A stretch of DNA of 10,265 nucleotides from Blastococcus sp. (GTDB taxonomy: Bacteria; Actinomycetota; Actinomycetes; Mycobacteriales; Geodermatophilaceae), in the NCBI GenBank assembly GCA_025963345.1, contig JAOPUS010000036.1, positions 1-10,265 on the forward strand, given 5' to 3'. Position 1 is the first letter of the stretch. Each line of letters opens with the position of its first letter. Under the pieces are notes generated by a model, which was not told the origin of the DNA, did not search any database, and saw nothing but the letters and a program-made list of their open reading frames with translations. This document shows, piece by piece, positions 1-5,985 of the stretch. The position numbers and the translations under genes are program-made.

Positions 1-1
1 C

Positions 2-1264
2 TACATGGCCCTCCCCCTCGACCCGACCCTCGCGCTGGGCACGATGAAGACGCTGGCGCGCATGCAGGGCACGAAGGTCGATCCGCTCACCGAGGAGCAA
101 CCCGGCCGGATCCTGCACGAGACCCGCCTCGGCGCCGACTTCCCCTTGTCCCACGGGGGCGGCAACGTCTACTACGGCACAGTCGACGCCACGCCGCTGT
201 TCGTGGTGCTGCTCGGTGAGCTGCGGCGGTGGAGCATCGCCTCGGAGCAGGTGGACGCACTGCTCCCCAATGTCGACCGTGCCCTCGACTGGATCGAGCA
301 GTACTGCGACCGGGTCGGCGACGGGTTCGTCGAGTACCAGCGCAGCACCGTGGCGGGACTGGTCAACCAGGGCTGGAAGGACTCCTGGGACGGCATCAAC
401 TTCTCGGACGGCACCCTGGCCGAGACCCCGATCGCGCTCTGCGAGGTCCAGGGCTACGTCTACTCGGCCTACGTCGCACGCTCCCATTTCGCCCACCTCG
501 CAGGGGACGACGCGGCGACCCGGCACTGGGCGGACAAGGCCGACGCGATCAAGGCGGCGTTCAACGAGCAGTTCTGGCTGCCCGACCGCGGGTGGTTCGC
601 CGTCGCACTGGACGGTCACAAGCTGCCGGTCGACGCGCTGACCTCCAACATCGGGCACTGCCTGTGGACCGTGATCATCGACGACGACAAGGCCGCGCGG
701 GTCGCCGAGCACCTGATGTCGCCCGAGATGTTCACCGGCTGGGGCGTGCGGACACTGGCCTCGTCGATGGGCCGTTACAACCCGATGAGCTATCACAACG
801 GGGCGGTCTGGCCGCACGACAGCGTGCTCGTCGCCACCGGGCTCATGCGCTACGGCTTCGTCGAGGGAGCGCAGCGGATCGGCACTGGGCTGCTGGACGC
901 GGCCAGTCAGTTCGGCGGGCGCCTGCCCGAGCTCTTCTGTGGCTTCGACCGGTCGGAGTATCCGTCGCCCGTGCCGTACCCGACCTCGTGCTCGCCCCAG
1001 GCGTGGGCGGCGGCCACGCCGATCCAGGTGATGCGCATGCTGCTGCGGCTGGAGCCGCGGGTGCCTCGCGACGAGGTCTGGTTCGACCCCGCCTGGCCCG
1101 CGCGGTACGGCCGGCTGCGGATCGACGGCCTGCCACTGGGTGGCCGACGGGTCGCTCTCGTCGTCGACGGGGACCGGGCCGGACTCGAAGGCCTCCCGGA
1201 GGGCGTCGCGGCGATCCGCCGTCCCCGCCCGCCCCTCGAGCCTGCCCGGCCAGGACGCGGCTGA
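2..1264 (+). CDS. Glycogen-debranching-type glycosidase, C-terminal part (5' end cut off)
   Basis: This is the catalytic part of a debranching-type glycosidase (amylo-alpha-1,6-glucosidase, (alpha/alpha)6-barrel fold), which would hydrolyse alpha-1,6 branch or related linkages in glycogen-like glucans or oligosaccharides in the cytoplasm. The frame is open across the left edge (a Tyr codon precedes the first visible Met), and bacterial members are usually about 650-720 residues, so roughly 250-300 N-terminal residues lie outside. The signature QGWKDSWDG is at 368-394, NGAVWPHDS at 797-823, LPELFCGFDR at about 924-953, and a family-typical SCSPQAWAAATP stretch near 988-1023. The stop at 1262-1264 is only 5 nt before the next start codon, suggesting co-transcription with the DUF6328-like gene. 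The family is clear. The exact substrate is not; related glucosidases of the same barrel fold are the alternative. Confidence 0.85.
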   Translation, partial: YMALPLDPTLALGTMKTLARMQGTKVDPLTEEQPGRILHETRLGADFPLSHGGGNVYYGTVDATPLFVVLLGELRRWSIASEQVDALLPNVDRALDWIEQYCDRVGDGFVEYQRSTVAGLVNQGWKDSWDGINFSDGTLAETPIALCEVQGYVYSAYVARSHFAHLAGDDAATRHWADKADAIKAAFNEQFWLPDRGWFAVALDGHKLPVDALTSNIGHCLWTVIIDDDKAARVAEHLMSPEMFTGWGVRTLASSMGRYNPMSYHNGAVWPHDSVLVATGLMRYGFVEGAQRIGTGLLDAASQFGGRLPELFCGFDRSEYPSPVPYPTSCSPQAWAAATPIQVMRMLLRLEPRVPRDEVWFDPAWPARYGRLRIDGLPLGGRRVALVVDGDRAGLEGLPEGVAAIRRPRPPLEPARPGRG

Positions 1265-1660
1265 GGCTGATGGCAGCCGCGGACGACCGCGATCACGAGC
1301 GACGGGAGACCGATGCGGCGGAAGCGGACCGTCGGTACGGCGAGCTCCTGCAGGAGTTGCGCGTCGCACAGACCGGCGTGCAGTTCCTGTTCGCGTTCCT
1401 GCTGACGGTGGCATGTCACCCAGCGTTTCGCGCAGGCCACCGACTTCCAGCTGTGGCTCTATGTCGGCACGCTCGTGATTGCGTCGGTCGCGGCCGCTCT
1501 GCTCATCGGCCCGGTGCCGAGTCACCGCATCCTCTACCGCCGCGGTCTCAAGCCCGCGGCTGGTGGCCGAATCCGACCAGATGGTGCGCGCCGGCCTGGT
1601 CGTGCTGGCGATCGCGATCAACGGCGCGATCATGCTCGTGCTCGACGTGGTCCTCGGGGG

Positions 1661-1744
1661 CTGGTTGCCGTTGCTGCTCACCGGCGTGACGACGCTGTGC
1701 TTCGTGCTCGTGTGGTACGTCGTGCCATGGACAGCCCGCGAGCG
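1661..1744 (+). repeat. Left copy of the DUF6328-tail direct repeat
   Basis: This segment encodes the last membrane helix of the DUF6328-like gene (WLPLLLTG onward). By eye, 1661-1707 matches 8423-8469 at 42 of 47 positions. After about 21-23 diverged bases, the 14-mer ACAGCCCGCGAGCG at 1731-1744 is identical to 8491-8504. Both copies have the same orientation and bracket the catabolic module between them. Confidence 0.75.
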
Positions 1745-1750
1745 GCCGCA

Positions 1751-1785
1751 GCCTCCCGAGGCCCCGCACGGAGGGCTCCGCCGTG
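1751..1785. terminator. Possible bidirectional terminator between convergent genes
   Basis: Two small GC-rich inverted repeats lie between the convergent DUF6328-like gene and the dioxygenase gene: GCCT/AGGC (1751-1762) and CACGG/CCGTG (1767-1785, with an internal GAG/CTC possibility). The second ends 7 nt beyond the dioxygenase stop. Stems are short and there is no T-tract, so the call rests mostly on position between two convergent 3' ends. Confidence 0.3.
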
Positions 1786-1791
1786 ACTCGC

Positions 1792-2655
1792 TCAGGCCTG
1801 GCGCTGCAGCACGAAGTCGTAGTGGGCCTCCGACCACGGCCCGGCGGACTTCCCGCCGTCCGGGGTGGTCCCTGGCTCGCGCGGCTCGAACGCCACGACG
1901 AGTTCCTGCTTCGTCCCGAAGACCACGTCGCTGTCGAGGTAGTCGGCACCCTCCTGGAACAGGTGGGTGATCAGCGGCGCGTAGCCCCGCACGTTGATGA
2001 GGAAGTGGACGTGCGCGGGCCGGAAGTGGCTGATCTCCGTCTGCGAGATGAGGTCACCGACCGGGCCGTCCATCGGGATGCTGTAGCCGAGGGGCGCGAC
2101 GGTGCGGACGCAGTAGCTACCGTCCTCCCGCGTCGTGTACTTCGCCCTGAGCCGTGCCTCGTCGATGTCGGGAATCTGCGACTCGTAGGCCCCGTCGGTA
2201 TCGGCCTGCCAGACGTCGAGCACCGCGCCCGCGACCGGGTTGCCCTCGAGGTCGCGAACGGTGCCCTGGAGGTAGAGCGGGGTACCGGGCAGACCCTCGG
2301 ACATGTCGGCGCCGAAGTCGAGCTCCGGGGAGCCCTCGATGTGGAAGGGACCGAGCACCGTCGCCGGCGTCGCGGCCGGATCGAGCCGGTGGTTCATCTG
2401 GACCACCAGCATGGACAAGCCGAGGACGTCGGAGGTGAGGATGAACTCCTCCCGCTTCTCGTTGCTGATCTGCCCGGTCCTCGTCAGCCACTGGATGGCG
2501 GCCATCCACTCGGCCTCGGTCAGCCGCACCTCGCGCGCGAAGTCGTGCAGGTGACGTACCAGTGCGGTGAGCACCTCGGCCGTCCTCGGGTCCCGGGCGG
2601 TGGCCCAGCGCTGGACGGCGAGGTCGGTGATGTTGTCCTCGGTGACGAGTTGCAT
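1792..2655 (-). CDS. Intradiol ring-cleavage dioxygenase (hydroxyquinol/catechol 1,2-dioxygenase type)
   Basis: This is a non-haem Fe(III) intradiol dioxygenase of 287 residues. Such enzymes open catechol or hydroxyquinol rings between the two hydroxyls, using O2, in the cytoplasm. The N-terminal helical dimerisation domain (about 1-95) contains EFILTSDVLGLSMLV; the beta-sandwich catalytic domain follows from TVLGPFHIEGSP. The four iron ligands are all visible: Tyr157 (DGAYESQ), Tyr191 (LGYSIP), His215 and His217 (RPAHVHF). The GPF form of the entry motif resembles hydroxyquinol 1,2-dioxygenases more than plain catechol enzymes, but substrate is inference. I chose ATG 2655 because GGGAGGA lies about 5 nt upstream and family N-termini begin near here; an in-frame ATG at 2700, also with a good GGGAGG site, would add 15 residues. 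It is the last gene of the leftward operon, 86 nt after the dehydrogenase stop. No maleylacetate reductase is present. Confidence 0.88.
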   Translation of the reverse strand: MQLVTEDNITDLAVQRWATARDPRTAEVLTALVRHLHDFAREVRLTEAEWMAAIQWLTRTGQISNEKREEFILTSDVLGLSMLVVQMNHRLDPAATPATVLGPFHIEGSPELDFGADMSEGLPGTPLYLQGTVRDLEGNPVAGAVLDVWQADTDGAYESQIPDIDEARLRAKYTTREDGSYCVRTVAPLGYSIPMDGPVGDLISQTEISHFRPAHVHFLINVRGYAPLITHLFQEGADYLDSDVVFGTKQELVVAFEPREPGTTPDGGKSAGPWSEAHYDFVLQRQA

Positions 2656-2741
2656 GGAAGTCCTCCCAGAGTCCGCGCAGTGCGTCTGCCGCTCGCGCAT
2701 CCTGCCTCCCGCGGGGTCCGCGAGAAATCCCTTTCCGACCG

Positions 2742-3713
2742 TCAGGGCGTGAGCACCAGCCGGACGCCGACGTCCCCGGAGCCCTGCCGTCGCCAGGCGT
2801 CGGCGACCTCCGCCAAGGGGACCACTTCGTGCGCCACGGCCAGGCGGCCCGCCGCGGCGTGCTCGGCCACGGCGGTCACGGCGGCGCGCCGCTGCTCACC
2901 GGTCAGAGCGTTGTTGGTGTAACCGAGGACCTCGGCGGAGCGGCTGCGCAGGACGGCGGAGGAGAACTCGGCGACGTCACCGGACGCGCCCCCCAGGTTC
3001 ACCAACCGGCCGCCCTCCGCCAGCACCCGCGAGGCGGCGGTCGCCGCCGTCCCGAACACCGGGTCGATCACGACGTCGACAGCGCCGCCGCTCGCGTCGG
3101 CGAAGCGCGCCGCCAGCGAGTCGACGTCGCCGGACAGCGGCACCACCTCGTCCGCGCCCGCCCGCCGCGCACGACCCTGCGCCTCCTCCGAGCGGCAGAC
3201 GGCGACGACCCGGCCGGCGCCCAGCAGCTTCGCGGCCCCGACCGCCGCCTGCCCGACCGCTCCCCCGGCGCCGAGCACGAGCACCCGCTCGCCCGGCTGC
3301 AGGCGCCCGCGCCAGGTCAGCGCCATCCAGGCGGCGATGCCGGAGAGCCCGAGGGCCGCGAGCGCCCCATCGGGGACATCGGGCCCGATCGGGACGACGT
3401 CCGCATCCGGGACCGCGCAGCGCTCGGCGAGGCTGCCGTCGCCGGGGGCCATCCCGGCGGAGCTGGCGAACCAGACCCGCGTCCCCGGGGACAGGACGTC
3501 GGACCGCTCGACGACACCGACCCCCTGCACGCCCGGGACGTAGGGGGTGGCCGGGCGCCCGAAGTAGGAGCTGCCCGAGGCGCAGAGCAGATCGAGCGGG
3601 ACGATCGGGGCCGCGGTCACCGCCACGACGGTGTGCCCGGAAGCCGGGGAGGGAGCCGGATGTGACGCGAAGGTGGGCGCCTCCCCCGGCGTGTGCAGGA
3701 CCGCTGCGCGCAC
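2742..3713 (-). CDS. Zinc-free medium-chain dehydrogenase/reductase (quinone oxidoreductase-like)
   Basis: This is a 323-residue MDR-superfamily oxidoreductase, probably an NADPH-dependent reductase of a conjugated carbonyl or quinone-type substrate. The N-terminal GroES-like domain contains TPYVPGVQGVGVVE (about 56-69). The Rossmann domain carries VLVLGAGGAVG (144-154) for the nucleotide and continues to a typical C-terminal PLAEVADAWRR. The catalytic GHE motif and the structural four-Cys zinc lobe of zinc alcohol dehydrogenases are absent, placing it with the QOR/zeta-crystallin side. It starts with GTG at 3713, preceded by GGGAGGA about 6 nt upstream and 12 nt after the stop of the citryl-CoA-lyase-like gene, so the two are surely co-transcribed. 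In this operon it could reduce the ring-opened acid in place of the usual iron-type maleylacetate reductase, or recycle a quinone. Both roles are inference. Confidence 0.82.
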   Translation of the reverse strand: MRAAVLHTPGEAPTFASHPAPSPASGHTVVAVTAAPIVPLDLLCASGSSYFGRPATPYVPGVQGVGVVERSDVLSPGTRVWFASSAGMAPGDGSLAERCAVPDADVVPIGPDVPDGALAALGLSGIAAWMALTWRGRLQPGERVLVLGAGGAVGQAAVGAAKLLGAGRVVAVCRSEEAQGRARRAGADEVVPLSGDVDSLAARFADASGGAVDVVIDPVFGTAATAASRVLAEGGRLVNLGGASGDVAEFSSAVLRSRSAEVLGYTNNALTGEQRRAAVTAVAEHAAAGRLAVAHEVVPLAEVADAWRRQGSGDVGVRLVLTP

Positions 3714-3725
3714 GCGAGTCCTCCC

Positions 3726-4556
3726 TCAGTCCTCGCGACCGGAGGTCGGCTCGGTGGTGGCGGGGTCGACGTAGACGGCGTTGCGGTCGACGGTCAGGTA
3801 GGCGTCCATGCCGATCGGCCGGCGCCGCTCCTCGGCGAGCTGCCCGAGCAGTCCCGCGGCACGGGCGAGGAGAGCGAAACCGCGCAGCAACTCCACCGGC
3901 AGACCGAGGTCGGCCAGCGCAGCGCCGCACACCCCCGCACCGTTGAGCGGCAGCCGGCGGCCGAGCACCTGCTCGTGCACCCGCCCGATCGCCTCGAACA
4001 ACCGCAGGTGCGGTCCGCGGAGGCCCTCCTCCTCGGCGATGCCGATGAGGACGGGGGTGCGCGGGTCACGTTCCTTGTGGACCGGATGCCCGAGGCCGGG
4101 GACGAACCGCTGGGCGGCGCGGGTCTCGGTGACGGCCTGGAGCGCGAGAGCGTCCCAGCCGTCGTCGTCGGTCGGCAGTGCGCCGTCCACCCGTTCGAGG
4201 ACCTCGTGCAGGTAGATGCCGCAGTCCTCGGTCACCCCGAGGAAGCGCGACCCGCCACCGAGCAGGCCGGCGGCGAGGGCGCCTTGCAGCGAGTCGGGCG
4301 CCGAGAGGTAGGTCAGGCGCGCCACGATCGCCGTCGGGGTGAAGCCGTGGTCGGCGAGAGCCACGAGCACGGCCTCGAAGACCCGGGTCTCCGACGGTGT
4401 CGGCCGGCGCATGGCGACCAACCAGAAGGCCAGCTCACCGAAGCCGACCTTGCCCATGAGGTCGGCGGTGAGGTCCTGCCCGAGGAGGCGGATCTCATCG
4501 GCGGTGGAGGTGCCGAGCGAGGTCGGGAAGGACAGCGGCGTGCCATCGGTGCTCAT
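3726..4556 (-). CDS. Citrate synthase-superfamily protein, citryl-CoA lyase-like
   Basis: This 276-residue protein has the short citrate synthase/citryl-CoA lyase fold, like the C-terminal lyase module of ATP-citrate lyase. Members condense or cleave acyl-CoA thioesters with an oxoacid. Visible marks are MGKVGFGELAFWL (34-46), ADHGFTP (68-74), the repeat-like GLLGGGSRFLG (97-107), GLGHPVHKERDPR (154-166) with the conserved His157 and Arg166, and LLARAAGLLGQLAEERRRP (229-247). Full citrate synthases are about 370-430 residues, so this is the small lyase form. The usual first catalytic His is not seen where I align it (after ADHG, residues 69-80). ATG at 4556 overlaps the CoA-transferase stop as ATGA, with GAGGAG 9 nt upstream, so translation is probably coupled. 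Together they suggest CoA activation followed by retro-Claisen cleavage of a hydroxy polycarboxylate. That reaction is inference. Confidence 0.78.
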   Translation of the reverse strand: MSTDGTPLSFPTSLGTSTADEIRLLGQDLTADLMGKVGFGELAFWLVAMRRPTPSETRVFEAVLVALADHGFTPTAIVARLTYLSAPDSLQGALAAGLLGGGSRFLGVTEDCGIYLHEVLERVDGALPTDDDGWDALALQAVTETRAAQRFVPGLGHPVHKERDPRTPVLIGIAEEEGLRGPHLRLFEAIGRVHEQVLGRRLPLNGAGVCGAALADLGLPVELLRGFALLARAAGLLGQLAEERRRPIGMDAYLTVDRNAVYVDPATTEPTSGRED

Positions 4557-5758
4557 GCGGAGTGCTCCTCGCGGCGGCCGACCGGCTCGGCCAGCCACCG
4601 TCTGATCTCGGCGCCGTGCTCGTCGAGCGTGGGGGGCGGCAGCCGGTACTCGGCCTCGGTGGCCGAGAAGGTGATCGGGTTGCGCACCGAAGGGACGGCG
4701 GCCGCGCCCTGCCCGACGCTGACCACCGGGTCCAGGCCGATCTCCTCGGCGAAGGCCACGCCCTGGTCGATCGTGTTGATCGGACCGCACGGCACCCCCG
4801 CGCCGATGATGTCGCGGAACCAGTCCATCTTCGACCGGGTGCGCAGCCGCTCGACCAGGAGCGGGCGGAGCTCCTCGCGGTTGGCGGTACGGTCCTCGTT
4901 GCGCAGGAAACGAGCGTCCACGGCCAACTCGGGGACGCCCAGCACCTCGCACAACCGCCGGAACTGGCCGTCGTTGCCGGCGGTGATGATCAGCTCGCCG
5001 TCGGCGCACGGCAGGGGCTCGTACGGGAAGAGGCTCGGATGGCTGTTGCCCATCCGGAACGGGACGACCCCACCGGCGACGTACGCACTGGTCTGGTTCA
5101 CCAGCCCTGACAGTGCCGAGCTCAGCAGGTTGACCTCGACGTGCTGCCCCAGGCCCGTCTCGTGGCGGTGGTTGAGGGCGGCGAGGACGCCGATCGTGGC
5201 GTGCAGCCCGGCCATGACGTCGAACAGCGCGACCCCGGCCCGGTAGGGCTCGCCGTCGGTGTCCCCGGTCAGGCTCATGAACCCCGAGATCGCCTGCACG
5301 ATGAGGTCGTAGCCGGGCAGGGCGGCGCCGCCGGGCCCGCTGCCGAAGCCACTGATCGAGGCATACACGACGCCGGGGTTGATCGCCGCAACGCTGTCGT
5401 AGTCCAGGCCGAACCGGCCCAGCCCGCCGGGCTTGAAGTTCTCGACGAACACGTCGGCCCGCCGTGCCAGCTCCCGGGCGAGATCGGCGTCGGCGGGGTC
5501 CTTGAGGTCGAGGGCGACCGAACGCTTGTTCCGGTTGACGCCCAGGTAGTAGGTCGAGACCCCCTCCCGGACCGGGGGCTGCCAGGTGCGGGTGTCGTCA
5601 CCCCCGGGCCCCTCGACCTTGACGACCTCGGCACCGAGGTCGGCGAGCAGCATCGTGCTGTACGGCCCGGCCAGGATGCGGGAGAAGTCCGCGACGAGGA
5701 TGCCGGCCAGCGGCCCGCGGCCGGTGGTTCCGTCGGGACGGTCCGGTCCTGAGCTCAT
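4553..5758 (-). CDS. Class III CoA-transferase (CaiB/BaiF, formyl-CoA transferase family)
   Basis: This 401-residue family III CoA-transferase moves CoA between carboxylic acids through an aspartyl-CoA mixed anhydride. The family start is clear in GILVADFSRILAGPYSTMLL (19-38), followed by LGAEVVKVEGPGGDDTR, NRNKRSVALDLK (75-86), VFVENFKPG (103-111) and SGFGSGPG. The catalytic Asp is most likely Asp151 in PGYDLIVQAISG. TGLGQHVEVNLL and the C-terminal GVPCGPINTIDQ are also typical. I chose ATG 5758, with AAGGAG about 11 nt upstream; GTG 5767, in the same frame, sits only 2 nt from that site and is less likely. It is the first gene of the leftward operon, directly downstream of the divergent control region, and overlaps the lyase-like gene by 4 nt. 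It probably activates the ring-cleavage-derived acid, with succinyl-CoA or acetyl-CoA as donor; the true acceptor and donor are unknown. Confidence 0.9.
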   Translation of the reverse strand: MSSGPDRPDGTTGRGPLAGILVADFSRILAGPYSTMLLADLGAEVVKVEGPGGDDTRTWQPPVREGVSTYYLGVNRNKRSVALDLKDPADADLARELARRADVFVENFKPGGLGRFGLDYDSVAAINPGVVYASISGFGSGPGGAALPGYDLIVQAISGFMSLTGDTDGEPYRAGVALFDVMAGLHATIGVLAALNHRHETGLGQHVEVNLLSSALSGLVNQTSAYVAGGVVPFRMGNSHPSLFPYEPLPCADGELIITAGNDGQFRRLCEVLGVPELAVDARFLRNEDRTANREELRPLLVERLRTRSKMDWFRDIIGAGVPCGPINTIDQGVAFAEEIGLDPVVSVGQGAAAVPSVRNPITFSATEAEYRLPPPTLDEHGAEIRRWLAEPVGRREEHSA

Positions 5759-5786
5759 CGTTCGCACTGCTCCTTGGAGGCAATGG

Positions 5787-5800
5787 CGGACCGTTGTCCG
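5787..5800. promoter_or_regulatory. Palindromic operator candidate O1 (leftward operon)
   Basis: CGGAC-CGTT-GTCCG: 5-bp half-sites separated by 4 nt. The half-sites and spacing match the palindrome at 5942-5955. It lies in the predicted leader of the leftward operon, just downstream of its inferred transcription start, where a bound repressor would block transcription. The likely binder is the IclR-family protein encoded at 7578-8408. Binding is inference. Confidence 0.6.
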
Positions 5801-5814
5801 TCTGGTTGATCGGC

Positions 5815-5844
5815 AGTCTCTTCAGCACCGTAGCGCGCTGTCAA
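5815..5844 (-). promoter_or_regulatory. Leftward promoter for the CoA-transferase operon
   Basis: Read leftward, a perfect TTGACA -35 hexamer (5844 down to 5839) is followed after 18 nt by GAGACT (5820 to 5815), which keeps the A at position 2 and T at position 6 of an actinobacterial -10. The start would fall near 5808, giving a leader of about 50 nt to ATG 5758. The -10 is weak, so the -35 and the position carry the call. Confidence 0.5.
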
Positions 5845-5883
5845 CCTGGGCTTCCACGTGGCGGACACACCTAGATCGCACCC

Positions 5884-5912
5884 TTGACACGATCCTCGCC
5901 CGGCGCGAAGGT
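5884..5912 (+). promoter_or_regulatory. Rightward promoter for the amidohydrolase gene
   Basis: A perfect TTGACA (5884-5889), a 17-nt spacer, then GAAGGT (5907-5912) with A2 and T6 matching a -10. The start would be near 5919, leaving a leader of about 67 nt that contains palindrome O2. It mirrors the leftward promoter: the two -35 boxes are 39 nt apart and face away from each other. Confidence 0.5.
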
Positions 5913-5941
5913 GACCTGCATCGCACCTGATGACCGCTCTA

Positions 5942-5955
5942 CGGACACGTGTCCG
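5942..5955. promoter_or_regulatory. Palindromic operator candidate O2 (amidohydrolase gene)
   Basis: CGGACACGTGTCCG is a perfect 14-bp palindrome with the same CGGAC-N4-GTCCG frame as O1. It sits downstream of the rightward promoter, about 30 bp before the amidohydrolase start codon. A further half-site, CGGACAC, is at 5862-5868 between the two promoters, next to the small palindrome CCACGTGG (5854-5861). Confidence 0.65.
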
Positions 5956-5985
5956 GGTGCGTAACTGACGTCCGAGGAGGAGACG

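Larger units (their letters stand above)
1270..1786 (+). pseudogene. DUF6328-like small membrane protein, split over three frames
   Basis: Read in three consecutive frames, this region spells a roughly 160-residue four-helix membrane protein resembling DUF6328 proteins, whose function is unknown. Frame one (ATG at 1270) gives an acidic N-terminus and YGELLQELRVAQTGVQFLFA. Near 1411-1420 the homology moves one frame, giving QRFAQATDFQLWLYVGTLVI and PSHRILYRRGLK. Near 1555-1560 it moves again, giving LVAESDQMVRAGLVVLAIAI, then LDVVLGGWLPLLLTG and the last helix ending WYVVPW at 1731. Both shifts look like one extra base: removing the A of GTGGCATGTCACC, or one C of AAGCCCGCGG, restores the frame. 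The third frame has no stop until 1968-1970, inside the opposite-strand dioxygenase gene, so the natural 3' end also appears lost. Real decay or two sequencing errors cannot be told apart here. The end coordinate is approximate. Confidence 0.7.

Noticed and set aside
2656..2700. N-terminal extension of the dioxygenase from ATG 2700
   Set aside because: GGGAGG precedes it, so it is possible, but the 15 extra residues (rich in Arg, Cys, Ser) do not resemble family N-termini, and ATG 2655 has an equally good site. Kept only as an alternative.
2710..2722. Small inverted repeat CGCGG-GGT-CCGCG between dehydrogenase and dioxygenase genes
   Set aside because: A 5-bp stem with a 3-nt loop is expected by chance in such GC-rich DNA, and a terminator here would cut the operon.
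1783..2922. Long rightward open frame opposite the dioxygenase and dehydrogenase genes
   Set aside because: It is antisense to genes with complete catalytic motifs, its product has low-complexity Arg/Gly/Val composition, and stop-free antisense frames are normal at this GC content.
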